Source: Marine group II euryarchaeote REDSEA-S42_B7 (GTDB lineage: Archaea; Thermoplasmatota; Poseidoniia; Poseidoniales; Thalassarchaeaceae). Taken from it: 32,227 bases of DNA. How positions within the stretch are numbered: the first letter of the stretch is position 1; each line of letters opens with the position of its first letter. The stretch lies in the NCBI GenBank assembly GCA_001629255.1, contig LURZ01000009.1:114227-146453 (forward strand). Direction: 5' to 3'. The notes under the pieces are model-generated. The model made no database searches and was not told where the DNA came from. It saw nothing but the letters and a program-made list of their open reading frames with translations. Positions 7,569 to 14,487 of this stretch are shown here, piece after piece. The translations under genes and the position numbers were made by a program.

Positions 7569-8648
7569 ATGGGGCTCCAACATCTGGAGGTATCATTGAG
7601 TGAAGACGGGAGTGCCAAGCGACGTCGAGGACGTCGGGGCCGCCGCCGAAGACCAAGGAGGGGGAATAAACCCCCCATGGATAAGGGCAGGGGCGCCAAA
7701 ACAGAGGACATCGAAAGAGCACTGTCCAGGTTTGACCTAGATCCCAGACCGATGGGAATACCAGCAGACATTGATCCACCCCCAAGGAAGATAGAAATCA
7801 GATGGAACACGAACGCGGTTTCTAGGGAGGTACAGAATAGAGCAGGGAAGATTGCCTGTATCCCGGGCGAATTTGGTTTTCTTCAGGAGGAAAGAGTCCA
7901 AGAAATTGCTTCGGATCTGGATGGTCTGCCAATCTCATTGGAACAGGCCCTTTCCCTCAGAGCGGCACTAAATCAGGAGAAGAGCGTTTACTCTCACTCA
8001 AAATTGATGCGTAGGTCGAATGAACTCAGCAGGAGGTATGATTCAGGAGAAAGCGTGATTGCTCTCTCCAAGAGGTTTGATGCACCACCAGTAAACACAT
8101 TCAGAGCTATACTAACCGGACGAGGCTGGACAAAGACCAGGATTAAGGACACACTAAACAAGAATCCCTCCAAGCTAAACCAGAGAGACAAAGAGCAATT
8201 CGAACTCGCTGAGTCAGTTGACCGAGTTAGCTCGGTCAACCAGACCGAGACGCAGAATGCAGCCGAGGTTTTTGAAGAGATATTATGTGACCACTTCTCC
8301 TCTTTGGGCATACGATTCAGACGTCAAGAGGAACTACTCAGGGAACAGACAAAAGAGGAAGGAAGAGCAATTATCACTCCAGACCTACTTTTGATAGATG
8401 ATGTCAGAATAAATGGGATTCCATGTGCCTGGATAGACGCTAAGCATTTCTTCGGGGCTGATTTAAAGTTTCCAAAGAAGAAAACCCAGAAGCAGGTAGA
8501 CAGATATGTAGCCGAGTATGGGCATGGAGCTCTGGTTTATCGACATGGCTTCTGCGACGGACTAAGGCTAAGAGGGGCGATCAAACTCGACTCCAGTCCT
8601 TTGAATCTGAAGCCACTAGAGGATTTCCATGAGAACTCTAAGTCTTAG
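7569..8648 (+). CDS. TPD-motif PD-(D/E)xK nuclease, CDIN1/C15orf41-like
   Basis: The protein has 359 residues. The C-terminal third carries the TPD motif (ITPDLLL, Thr270-Pro271-Asp272), then W-I-D-A-K at 288-292 and FFG. This is the order seen in the human CDAN1-interacting nuclease CDIN1 (TPD ... WIESKASFGD), a member of the PD-(D/E)xK nuclease fold; D272, D290 and K292 would be catalytic. Residues about 145-200 (SNELSRRYDSGESVIALSK ... APPVNTFRAIL) look like the N-terminal helix-turn-helix of that family. The first 32 residues include a dense Arg run (RRRGRRGRRRRPRR), probably nucleic-acid binding. CDIN1 loss causes congenital dyserythropoietic anaemia in humans; the archaeal role is unknown. 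ATG 7569 was chosen; ATG 7561 is in another frame. The stop is three bases from that of the convergent pantoate kinase gene. Confidence 0.75.
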   Translation: MGLQHLEVSLSEDGSAKRRRGRRGRRRRPRRGNKPPMDKGRGAKTEDIERALSRFDLDPRPMGIPADIDPPPRKIEIRWNTNAVSREVQNRAGKIACIPGEFGFLQEERVQEIASDLDGLPISLEQALSLRAALNQEKSVYSHSKLMRRSNELSRRYDSGESVIALSKRFDAPPVNTFRAILTGRGWTKTRIKDTLNKNPSKLNQRDKEQFELAESVDRVSSVNQTETQNAAEVFEEILCDHFSSLGIRFRRQEELLREQTKEEGRAIITPDLLLIDDVRINGIPCAWIDAKHFFGADLKFPKKKTQKQVDRYVAEYGHGALVYRHGFCDGLRLRGAIKLDSSPLNLKPLEDFHENSKS

Positions 8649-8651
8649 CCT

Positions 8652-9629
8652 CTATCGTAATTCTCCTACTCTACTGGAGAATGAAGAGAGTCCGTAACCC
8701 AACAATTCCTCAGAAATCTTGTAAATCCAATCTTCTTCAAAATCTGGATTTTTTGGTACAATTACGACACTCTCGCCCAACATACAAAGCATAGCAGACA
8801 AACTGTCAGAGAATCCTGAAATGTCAATCGCTTTTTTAACAGACTCGATAATATCCGATCTCGATGCATCCTTCTCAAGTCCGCTATCAGATGAGAATTT
8901 CAGTGACTCCTCAATAAGCTCCGACCATCTGTGCTTGTTCCATTCCCCTTTAGCGATTCTCTCCATTGCGCGTTCCCCTGCCAGGCAAATCTTCCTTCTC
9001 CAATCTTCACTGTCGATGTAACTTGAGGTGTGTCTCCCCGTCTTTTCTTTCCATGAAATTAGAATCGGTATTTCTAGAGACCAACCCTGGGATACTCCTG
9101 GTCCATTATCTAAAAGAGATCCAGAATATGGAGAACCGGCAGCAATTCTTCTCTCCACTCCTCCCGAGGAAAGAGCAGTCGTGTCACCCAAGCCGCTAGA
9201 TCGCTTTCTTTCAACAATGTGGGCAACAAGAAAAGATCTCCTCATACACTCTTCGTGGGGGATTCCGATTGCTCTCAGAATAGCCATCGATGATGCCACT
9301 GCACCCGAAGCCGACATACCGAAGCCCTGAGATGTCGGTAAGGACATTATGATGTCCAGCTCCCAATCAAAATCTCCTATCTCAGGAATCTCCTCCACTA
9401 ACTCTAACAGTACGTCTTGATAAATACTTGAGTCGTATCCCTCATTCTTGAATCTGACAATCATCTCTCCGGAGCCATCCTCTCCTTTCGCTATTACCTC
9501 TACTCCGTCTTTGAGGCAAATACCCGCACCCCTGCTTCCTTGATACGCCGGATCTTCACTTGAATCATCGATCGTGAAAAGAAGAGTGATGTGCGCCCCG
9601 CATTGGCCCCTGCCGAGAACTATAGACAT
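8652..9629 (-). CDS. Pantoate kinase (GHMP superfamily, archaeal CoA pathway)
   Basis: The protein has 325 residues. The N-terminus CGAHITLLF...DPAYQGSRGAGICL and the GHMP ATP-binding loop LPTSQGFGMSASGA match archaeal pantoate kinase, as does the later GLGDTTALSSGGVERR segment. Pantoate kinase makes 4-phosphopantoate, the first half of the archaeal route to phosphopantothenate that replaces bacterial PanC/PanK; the partner phosphopantothenate synthetase is not in the window. The gene follows rpo3 on the same strand with 39 bases between, so it may be the last gene of the ribosomal/RNA polymerase transcript. Other GHMP kinases (mevalonate, shikimate, homoserine) are less likely because of the GSRGAG and GLGDTTA segments. 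Confidence 0.83.
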   Translation of the reverse strand: MSIVLGRGQCGAHITLLFTIDDSSEDPAYQGSRGAGICLKDGVEVIAKGEDGSGEMIVRFKNEGYDSSIYQDVLLELVEEIPEIGDFDWELDIIMSLPTSQGFGMSASGAVASSMAILRAIGIPHEECMRRSFLVAHIVERKRSSGLGDTTALSSGGVERRIAAGSPYSGSLLDNGPGVSQGWSLEIPILISWKEKTGRHTSSYIDSEDWRRKICLAGERAMERIAKGEWNKHRWSELIEESLKFSSDSGLEKDASRSDIIESVKKAIDISGFSDSLSAMLCMLGESVVIVPKNPDFEEDWIYKISEELLGYGLSSFSSRVGELR

Positions 9630-9668
9630 GATAATTCATCCAACAAGATTGTAACGAATCATTGTAAT

Positions 9669-10556
9669 TCATAGAGAACTTGCAAGGTCCTTCTCAAGAG
9701 ACCCAAACCCTCCTGAAAGCTCCTCGACTGCCCTCATGAAAGCAGTTTTTGGACTCATTGAACCATCTGTCTCAAACGAAAGAATAAATTCTCCTGAGAC
9801 CTCTTCAAGGTAAATTGCATCTTTGAATGTCCTAGATTCCTCTGTCCCCTCTCCTACGTGATTCAACTCATCAGTAAGAATGGCAACCTTGTCAACATCT
9901 TCCAACTTTCCATCCTTGTTGAAATCCTTGGCTGAGATTTCTAGGTCCATGTCCCAGAGAATCTTTGCCTTGGTTTTGTTGTTCAGCACCCCAATCCTTC
10001 TGGGGTGGAAAGTAACACCACATACTGGGGACCACTTTGTGTGATCCCTTCCTCGTCCCATAATGGCAGTCGCGTAGAATTCTATCATTTGCCCCTTCAT
10101 TAGCTTGGTAATTGGTATACTCTTGAACTCGTCAGGGATCTCAAGAGCTTCCTCTCCAAGATACTTCATGTCGCCTGCAATAACCCAGCGTCCTTCCTCA
10201 GTTCCGAAGACCACACAGGTGTAAATCATCTGACATTCTAAGCAACCCCTGTCTGCCTCAACAAGATCTTTGCAATTAGGGCACTCGTCTTGGAAGTAGA
10301 ACTTGTCATGCACGGTAGGAATAGGAATCATAGCAAGTCTCTGAGCGACCATTTCGTCTGGAATGGGTCCGGTAGTCTCCCATATCTCATCATCTTGCTC
10401 CTTTGTACCAAGCTGGAATCTAACGCTGTCAATAGCCATCTTTGGAGTATCTGAGATTAGTGACCTCCTAAGCGCATTAGCGAAGCTCCTGTCCGTCTCA
10501 GACAGAAGTACCTGTATCTTGTTGTCCTCTTCTTTCAGTATCTTGATCTTTACCAT
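9669..10556 (-). CDS. rpo3: DNA-directed RNA polymerase subunit D (Rpo3)
   Basis: The protein has 295 residues and is the archaeal counterpart of eukaryotic RPB3 and bacterial alpha; with Rpo11 it forms the assembly platform of RNA polymerase. The N-terminal dimerisation region contains SFANALRRSLISDTPKMAID, and the C-terminal part contains EFILSFETDGSMSP. A Cys cluster at 92-114 (C-x2-C-x9-C-x2-C-x5-C) sits where RPB3 has its zinc loop. Domain 3, which carries one or two Fe-S clusters in many archaea, has no cysteines here; at 211-222 it reads DFNKDGKLEDVD, a good EF-hand-type calcium loop. The frame opens at 10574, but GGAGTGA at 10561-10567 lies four bases before ATG 10556, which also gives the usual M-x-K-I-x-I-L start. 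Confidence 0.95.
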   Translation of the reverse strand: MVKIKILKEEDNKIQVLLSETDRSFANALRRSLISDTPKMAIDSVRFQLGTKEQDDEIWETTGPIPDEMVAQRLAMIPIPTVHDKFYFQDECPNCKDLVEADRGCLECQMIYTCVVFGTEEGRWVIAGDMKYLGEEALEIPDEFKSIPITKLMKGQMIEFYATAIMGRGRDHTKWSPVCGVTFHPRRIGVLNNKTKAKILWDMDLEISAKDFNKDGKLEDVDKVAILTDELNHVGEGTEESRTFKDAIYLEEVSGEFILSFETDGSMSPKTAFMRAVEELSGGFGSLEKDLASSL

Positions 10557-10560
10557 TTTA

Positions 10561-10567
10561 TCACTCC
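10561..10567 (-). promoter_or_regulatory. Ribosome binding site that sets the rpo3 start
   Basis: On the minus strand GGAGTGA is followed after four bases by ATG 10556. It selects this start over the in-frame ATG at 10574, which lies upstream of the site and inside the end of rps11. Confidence 0.7.
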
Positions 10568-10570
10568 AAT

Positions 10571-10954
10571 TCAAACTCTTCTGCCTCTCCTTCCACCCTT
10601 GCTCTTGGTTCCATCAGTTGGCATTGGAGTCACGTCCTCAATCCTCGTAATCCTGACACCAGCACGAGTAAGCGCTCTAATGGCAGCGGTTGCTCCGGGA
10701 GCGCTGTTAGATCTATTGCCCCCTGCTCCTCTGTATTTCACAATAACTTGATCAAAATCCTTCTCAGCTAGCATTTCGGCAATCTTCTCAGCAGCCCTTG
10801 TAGCAGCAAACTGCCCACCAGAGTCGCTTCCACCCTTAGTCACCATCCCTCCTGAGACCTTGCAGACCGTCTCTGCACCAGTTAGATCTGTGGCAGTAAT
10901 CAGAACATTGTTGAAAGTACTGTAGATATGCAGAATAGCCTTGTGACCCATCAT
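10571..10954 (-). CDS. rps11: 30S ribosomal protein uS11 (S11)
   Basis: The protein has 127 residues and forms part of the small-subunit platform near the 3' end of 16S rRNA. The sequence HIYSTFNNVLITATDLTGAE, the SGGMVTKGGSDSGGQFAA segment, the KYRGAGGNRSNSAPG loop and the basic tail SKGGRRGRRV are diagnostic. Two ATG codons are adjacent (10954 and 10951), with GGAG just upstream; the first shares ATGA with the rps4 stop, so translation is coupled to rps4. It lies inside the conserved archaeal order rps13-rps4-rps11-rpo3. Confidence 0.97.
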   Translation of the reverse strand: MMGHKAILHIYSTFNNVLITATDLTGAETVCKVSGGMVTKGGSDSGGQFAATRAAEKIAEMLAEKDFDQVIVKYRGAGGNRSNSAPGATAAIRALTRAGVRITRIEDVTPMPTDGTKSKGGRRGRRV

Positions 10955-11553
10955 GACTCCTCCTCTTCAGCGGAATCTTCTTCCAATTCCTCTTCATCGT
11001 CTTCTTGGTACCTGAGAGTCTCCAACTCCTTCCTGAATGGATGTTCGGGGTCAATGAAAGGAGAGTTTTCGCTATATTGTAGAGAATCCTCTTCCTCCTT
11101 CAGAACATGATACCCTGGAACAGTCATCCTCTGGTCACCAATGCAGATATGTCCGTGTACGATTAAGTTCCTAGCAGCCCTCATAGACGGGGCCAATCCC
11201 TTGTAGTATACTACTGACTGCAACCGCCTGGACAGCATGTGTTCAACGTTAATCTCGAGAACGTCTCCAACGTCTGCACCGGTTTGTAGGAGCCCTTTCT
11301 TGGTTAGCGAATCCAGCAACTGCTCTTTCTCCTTAGCATAGTGGCCTTCGGTTGAGTCAACCCTTCCTATCAATTTCATCGCCTGATTCCGATGTCTTCG
11401 GAGTGCGGATTTCTCTCTCCATATTTCCCTCATGCCACCGACTTTCTTCAGGCCATACCTTTCCTTAAGATCATGCTCTTCGTCAATTCTGGCCTGCTTC
11501 CAAGGGTGCGTAGGAGTCTGTGTTCTAGGCCTGGAGAATTTTGGTTCGCCCAT
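10951..11553 (-). CDS. rps4: 30S ribosomal protein uS4 (S4)
   Basis: The protein has 200 residues, is an early-assembling 16S rRNA-binding protein, and is of archaeal form (N-terminus MGEPKFSRPRTQTPTHPW). The S4 RNA-binding domain is visible as LSRRLQSVVYYKGLAPSMRA, then ARNLIVHGHICIGDQRMTVPG. The last 25 residues are extremely acidic (DDEEELEEDSAEEEES), a tail seen in several archaeal S4 proteins. The start is supported by TGAGGT upstream, which overlaps the rps13 stop; the gap to rps13 is nine bases. Confidence 0.97.
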   Translation of the reverse strand: MGEPKFSRPRTQTPTHPWKQARIDEEHDLKERYGLKKVGGMREIWREKSALRRHRNQAMKLIGRVDSTEGHYAKEKEQLLDSLTKKGLLQTGADVGDVLEINVEHMLSRRLQSVVYYKGLAPSMRAARNLIVHGHICIGDQRMTVPGYHVLKEEEDSLQYSENSPFIDPEHPFRKELETLRYQEDDEEELEEDSAEEEES

Positions 11554-11562
11554 TGTCTAACC

Positions 11563-12072
11563 TCACTTCTTCCTCTGGACGCCGAGTGCAGAACCTCTTC
11601 GACCGTTTGACCTGAGCCTCTGCCCCCTCACCTTGTGTCCACTCCTGTGCCTCATTCCACGGAAAGTCTTGATTTCTGCTAGCCTTGCCACATCATCATC
11701 CTTGGTCATTCCTACCTCATTAGCAATAATGTGGGCATCTTCATTTGATTCTAAATCTCTCTGCCGGTTCACCATCCACCAAGGAACGTTGGTCGCATAT
11801 TCGTCGATTGCGCTTCTGAGCAGGTCCTGCTCGTCAGAAGATAGGTGTCCACCTAACCTGGTACCGTCAATTCCAGACATCTTGCAAATCATCATCGATG
11901 TTCTGATTCCTATGCCCTTAACTGACGTCAATCCGTATGTGATTGGCTTCAAACCGTCGATGTCAGTGTCAGCTATTCTGACGATATACGAGAAATCTTC
12001 TCCTAGTTCGGCTTCGTCTACTTTTGGCATTACGGTTCCCCCGTGTTCACCTTTCGGTGGCCTTTTGGGCAT
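11563..12072 (-). CDS. rps13: 30S ribosomal protein uS13 (S13)
   Basis: The protein has up to 169 residues and sits at the head of the small subunit, contacting the large subunit and the P-site tRNA. The segment FSYIVRIADTDIDGLKPITYGLTSVKGIGIRTS and the basic C-terminus FRGMRHRSGHKVRGQRLRSNGRRGSALG are diagnostic for archaeal S13. ATG 12072 gives a 14-residue basic leader; ATG 12030 (MPKVDEAELGEDF) is an equally plausible start closer to other archaeal S13 N-termini. It is the first gene of the ribosomal block, 59 bases after the methyltransferase gene, with an A/T-rich TTAAAT-like stretch in between that could be its TATA box. Confidence 0.96.
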   Translation of the reverse strand: MPKRPPKGEHGGTVMPKVDEAELGEDFSYIVRIADTDIDGLKPITYGLTSVKGIGIRTSMMICKMSGIDGTRLGGHLSSDEQDLLRSAIDEYATNVPWWMVNRQRDLESNEDAHIIANEVGMTKDDDVARLAEIKTFRGMRHRSGHKVRGQRLRSNGRRGSALGVQRKK

Positions 12073-12131
12073 TCTCGCGACCTACAGTTCCTATTTGAAC
12101 CGATTGGAGGTGCAATTTAATGGTGGAATGA

Positions 12132-13433
12132 CTACTCCTTGCAGACTATGTATAGCCTCTGAGTCCCCGATGGCCTTTCTATATCCATGTCTACCATGAA
12201 ACCCTTGCTGCCTTCCGACCCCTTTAACTCCCGAGTTATCCTCCTCTGAAGCGTAGGATGAATCTCCGGATTTAGATTGCATCTAAGGGTGATATTGGAT
12301 ATCCCCTTCCTTGCCACAGAAGATGCAACCTGATCGATAGTATTCAACTCTGGAGGAGACAACCTGTGCTGCACAATTTGACCGGTCGCCACTACAAAGC
12401 CCCTCACATCATCGTCATCAGATATTTCGTCGGTATGTATGAGCAAAGGCCTCCTTCCCTCGGTTCTTACCCAAGAAGAACCAGTCCCGCTCGTAATTGC
12501 CTTGCCGTGCCACGAACTCTGAAGGCCACTTTCGATCAGTACTGGATCCACAATTGTTAGATAGGCACCACGCGGAATTTCCATTACACTTCCGAATGAT
12601 GTGGAATTTGCCCCCGAGCCTCTTCCTTCAATGCTTGAAATGACCCTCTTCCTTCCTACTCTTATGCATCTGTTCGGACTGTCAGAAGAGAGGGATCCTA
12701 CCCAAACTGAGAGTCTATCTACTCTACCGCCGCCTCTGCTTAACCATTCCCAAGTCCACGAAGCACCAGGGAAAGTCGTCTCAAGAATGCCATCAATCAT
12801 TGCACGTTGTACTGAGTCAAGTCTTGGAGAAAGATCTAACAATATCGCAGGGCCTTTTGGCCCAGTTTGTAGATGACTACTCCACCCCTTCAGAACCGAT
12901 TTAATGTCAGGTTCCATCTCATCTAGACTATGATTTTGAGCATCCCTGGGTCTGGCAGGATCTACATGTAACATTGCGACGGGGGGGTGAGCCCTAGTTC
13001 CCGCTTCTCTCAGACTAGACCAGTATGTTGAAACCGCAGATTCAGCAGAACAACCATCCCCCACCAACACTCTGTCGAGAGATCGTTGGACATCTCCCTC
13101 AGAATTGAGATACATATTTGCGGCACAGAGTTTGGCTACATCCTCTTCTAATTCCACAGCTAGTGCAGGACGTTTGAGAATTTTTGAAAAGGCGATAAGT
13201 TGGATCCCTGAACCAGCAGCCGCATCTAGGATAACACCAGCAGGAAGCGACAGAGGATCAATCTGTCTAGCTCTGATCGAGGCCACTGACCATGGGGTGG
13301 ACAACCTCTTCATACTCTCGCTCATGAAGAAAGCAGGCTCTCCTTTCCTCGAAGACTTTGGTTCAGTCTTCCGCTTTGCATTAGTAACCAGCCTCTTCGA
13401 AGGAACTATTGCAGTGTGCCCCCCTTCTTCCAC
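12132..13433 (-). CDS. Class I SAM-dependent methyltransferase, THUMP-like family
   Basis: The protein has 433 residues from a GTG start. The Rossmann methyltransferase core is clear: motif I DAAAGSGIQ (70-78) for S-adenosylmethionine, the acidic residue of LAVELEEDVA, and motif IV HVDPARPRD (157-164). A DPAR-type motif IV and the C-terminal region NPEIHPTLQRR ... GFMVDM ... RLYIVCKE recall the THUMP-like methyltransferases (PG_1098-type), a family presumed to modify RNA. The target is unknown. An alternative start is M37 (13325), just before RLSTPWSVASIRARQI, where similarity to the family begins; the 36 residues before it are basic and low in complexity. It precedes the rps13 block on the same strand, which fits a link to ribosomal or tRNA modification (inference). 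Confidence 0.68.
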   Translation of the reverse strand: MEEGGHTAIVPSKRLVTNAKRKTEPKSSRKGEPAFFMSESMKRLSTPWSVASIRARQIDPLSLPAGVILDAAAGSGIQLIAFSKILKRPALAVELEEDVAKLCAANMYLNSEGDVQRSLDRVLVGDGCSAESAVSTYWSSLREAGTRAHPPVAMLHVDPARPRDAQNHSLDEMEPDIKSVLKGWSSHLQTGPKGPAILLDLSPRLDSVQRAMIDGILETTFPGASWTWEWLSRGGGRVDRLSVWVGSLSSDSPNRCIRVGRKRVISSIEGRGSGANSTSFGSVMEIPRGAYLTIVDPVLIESGLQSSWHGKAITSGTGSSWVRTEGRRPLLIHTDEISDDDDVRGFVVATGQIVQHRLSPPELNTIDQVASSVARKGISNITLRCNLNPEIHPTLQRRITRELKGSEGSKGFMVDMDIERPSGTQRLYIVCKE

Positions 13434-13475
13434 GGACGTTCCCGTTGGAACTTAGTCAAGTCTCTTTCGTGGAAC

Positions 13476-14441
13476 TCACTCTGATATCGGGGCACTTCTC
13501 AGGGTCAACTCGAACCTCAGCCATGTTTCCTGAAGCTGGTGACCATCGCTGTTGCCATAAGCAATTTCAGGAGGTAGAAGGGTCGTATGAGTCGTTCCGG
13601 TATTGATTCCTGGGATCAACCCTCTATCGTTGTCAATGTCCAGCCCGATCGCAGACCAACAAAAACCCTCGATGGACCAATTGCATCCTTCACCAGCCGA
13701 ATCACTCCAGTCCCCACTATCCAATTCTTCTTCTGAATCAGCATCCCACACAGTATACTGTACAGCAAAAGGATCTCCACCCTGTATGTGAACATCTCTA
13801 TTTTCTAGGCCTTGGAAGATATTCACATCTAATCTAACTTGGGCATCTAGGTTCGAAATATGGGTGGCAGTAACGCTAATCTCTCTCTCTGAGATATCCT
13901 CAATCAAATTTACCTCTATTACAATACTTTCATTTCCCGCTAGATCGTTAACTATTACGTAAGGCTCGTTATTTGAGGCGAAAACAACACCCCCTCCGGC
14001 TATCTCCAATACAAGATTGAGGGTCTGGTTTGCTCTATTGTACAAGACCACACTGGCCGAGTCTCCATTGCCCTGGTGCGTCCAGTCACATCTAACCTCG
14101 CCAGGGAGTAGGAATACACCATCCTGTTCCGATAGAGACCCATGAGGCCATTCCCAGTCATCTTCTCTAGGAGAGCATGCGTCGAAGAGCAGCCCAACCT
14201 CCCATAGCCATCGACCGTCTTCGTTTAGAGCGTCAATATCTGTTGTCCCGAAAACGGTGTCTATTTCGTCAAGGAAACCAATTGCAGAAATTCCCACCCA
14301 GACCGAACTCAACAACAGGCCTATTCCGGTAATTACAGAGAGAACTATAGTGGCTCTGGGAACAGCCATTTTATTGAGTCCCAAAGGGATTGGAGGGTGC
14401 TCAATCTCATCAGGTGTATCAGATATCCACGACCTCGTCAC
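13476..14441 (-). CDS. Membrane-anchored protein with FKBP-like domain
   Basis: The protein has 321 residues. A short N-terminus is followed by one hydrophobic segment (about 29-56, ATIVLSVITGIGLLLSSVWVG), predicted to anchor a large extracellular part. About residues 100-210 look like beta-rich extracellular sequence with many Asn. The C-terminal ~105 residues resemble the FKBP prolyl isomerase fold: GDPFAVQYTVWD, EELDSG, GLIPG, LLPPEIAYG and LRFELTL in the right order. Counterparts of FKBP12 Tyr26, Asp37, Ile56, Tyr82 and Phe99 are present, but the stretch between IPG and PPE is about seven residues shorter than usual and the Trp59 position is changed. It may therefore bind peptides without being a good isomerase. 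ATG 14369 (M25) is an alternative start. It sits between a multi-span membrane protein and the methyltransferase gene. Confidence 0.6.
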   Translation of the reverse strand: MTRSWISDTPDEIEHPPIPLGLNKMAVPRATIVLSVITGIGLLLSSVWVGISAIGFLDEIDTVFGTTDIDALNEDGRWLWEVGLLFDACSPREDDWEWPHGSLSEQDGVFLLPGEVRCDWTHQGNGDSASVVLYNRANQTLNLVLEIAGGGVVFASNNEPYVIVNDLAGNESIVIEVNLIEDISEREISVTATHISNLDAQVRLDVNIFQGLENRDVHIQGGDPFAVQYTVWDADSEEELDSGDWSDSAGEGCNWSIEGFCWSAIGLDIDNDRGLIPGINTGTTHTTLLPPEIAYGNSDGHQLQETWLRFELTLRSAPISE

Positions 14442-14487
14442 GAATGGTTAGAATTACCAGTATGTCATCAACGTTGGCACTTCCGGA

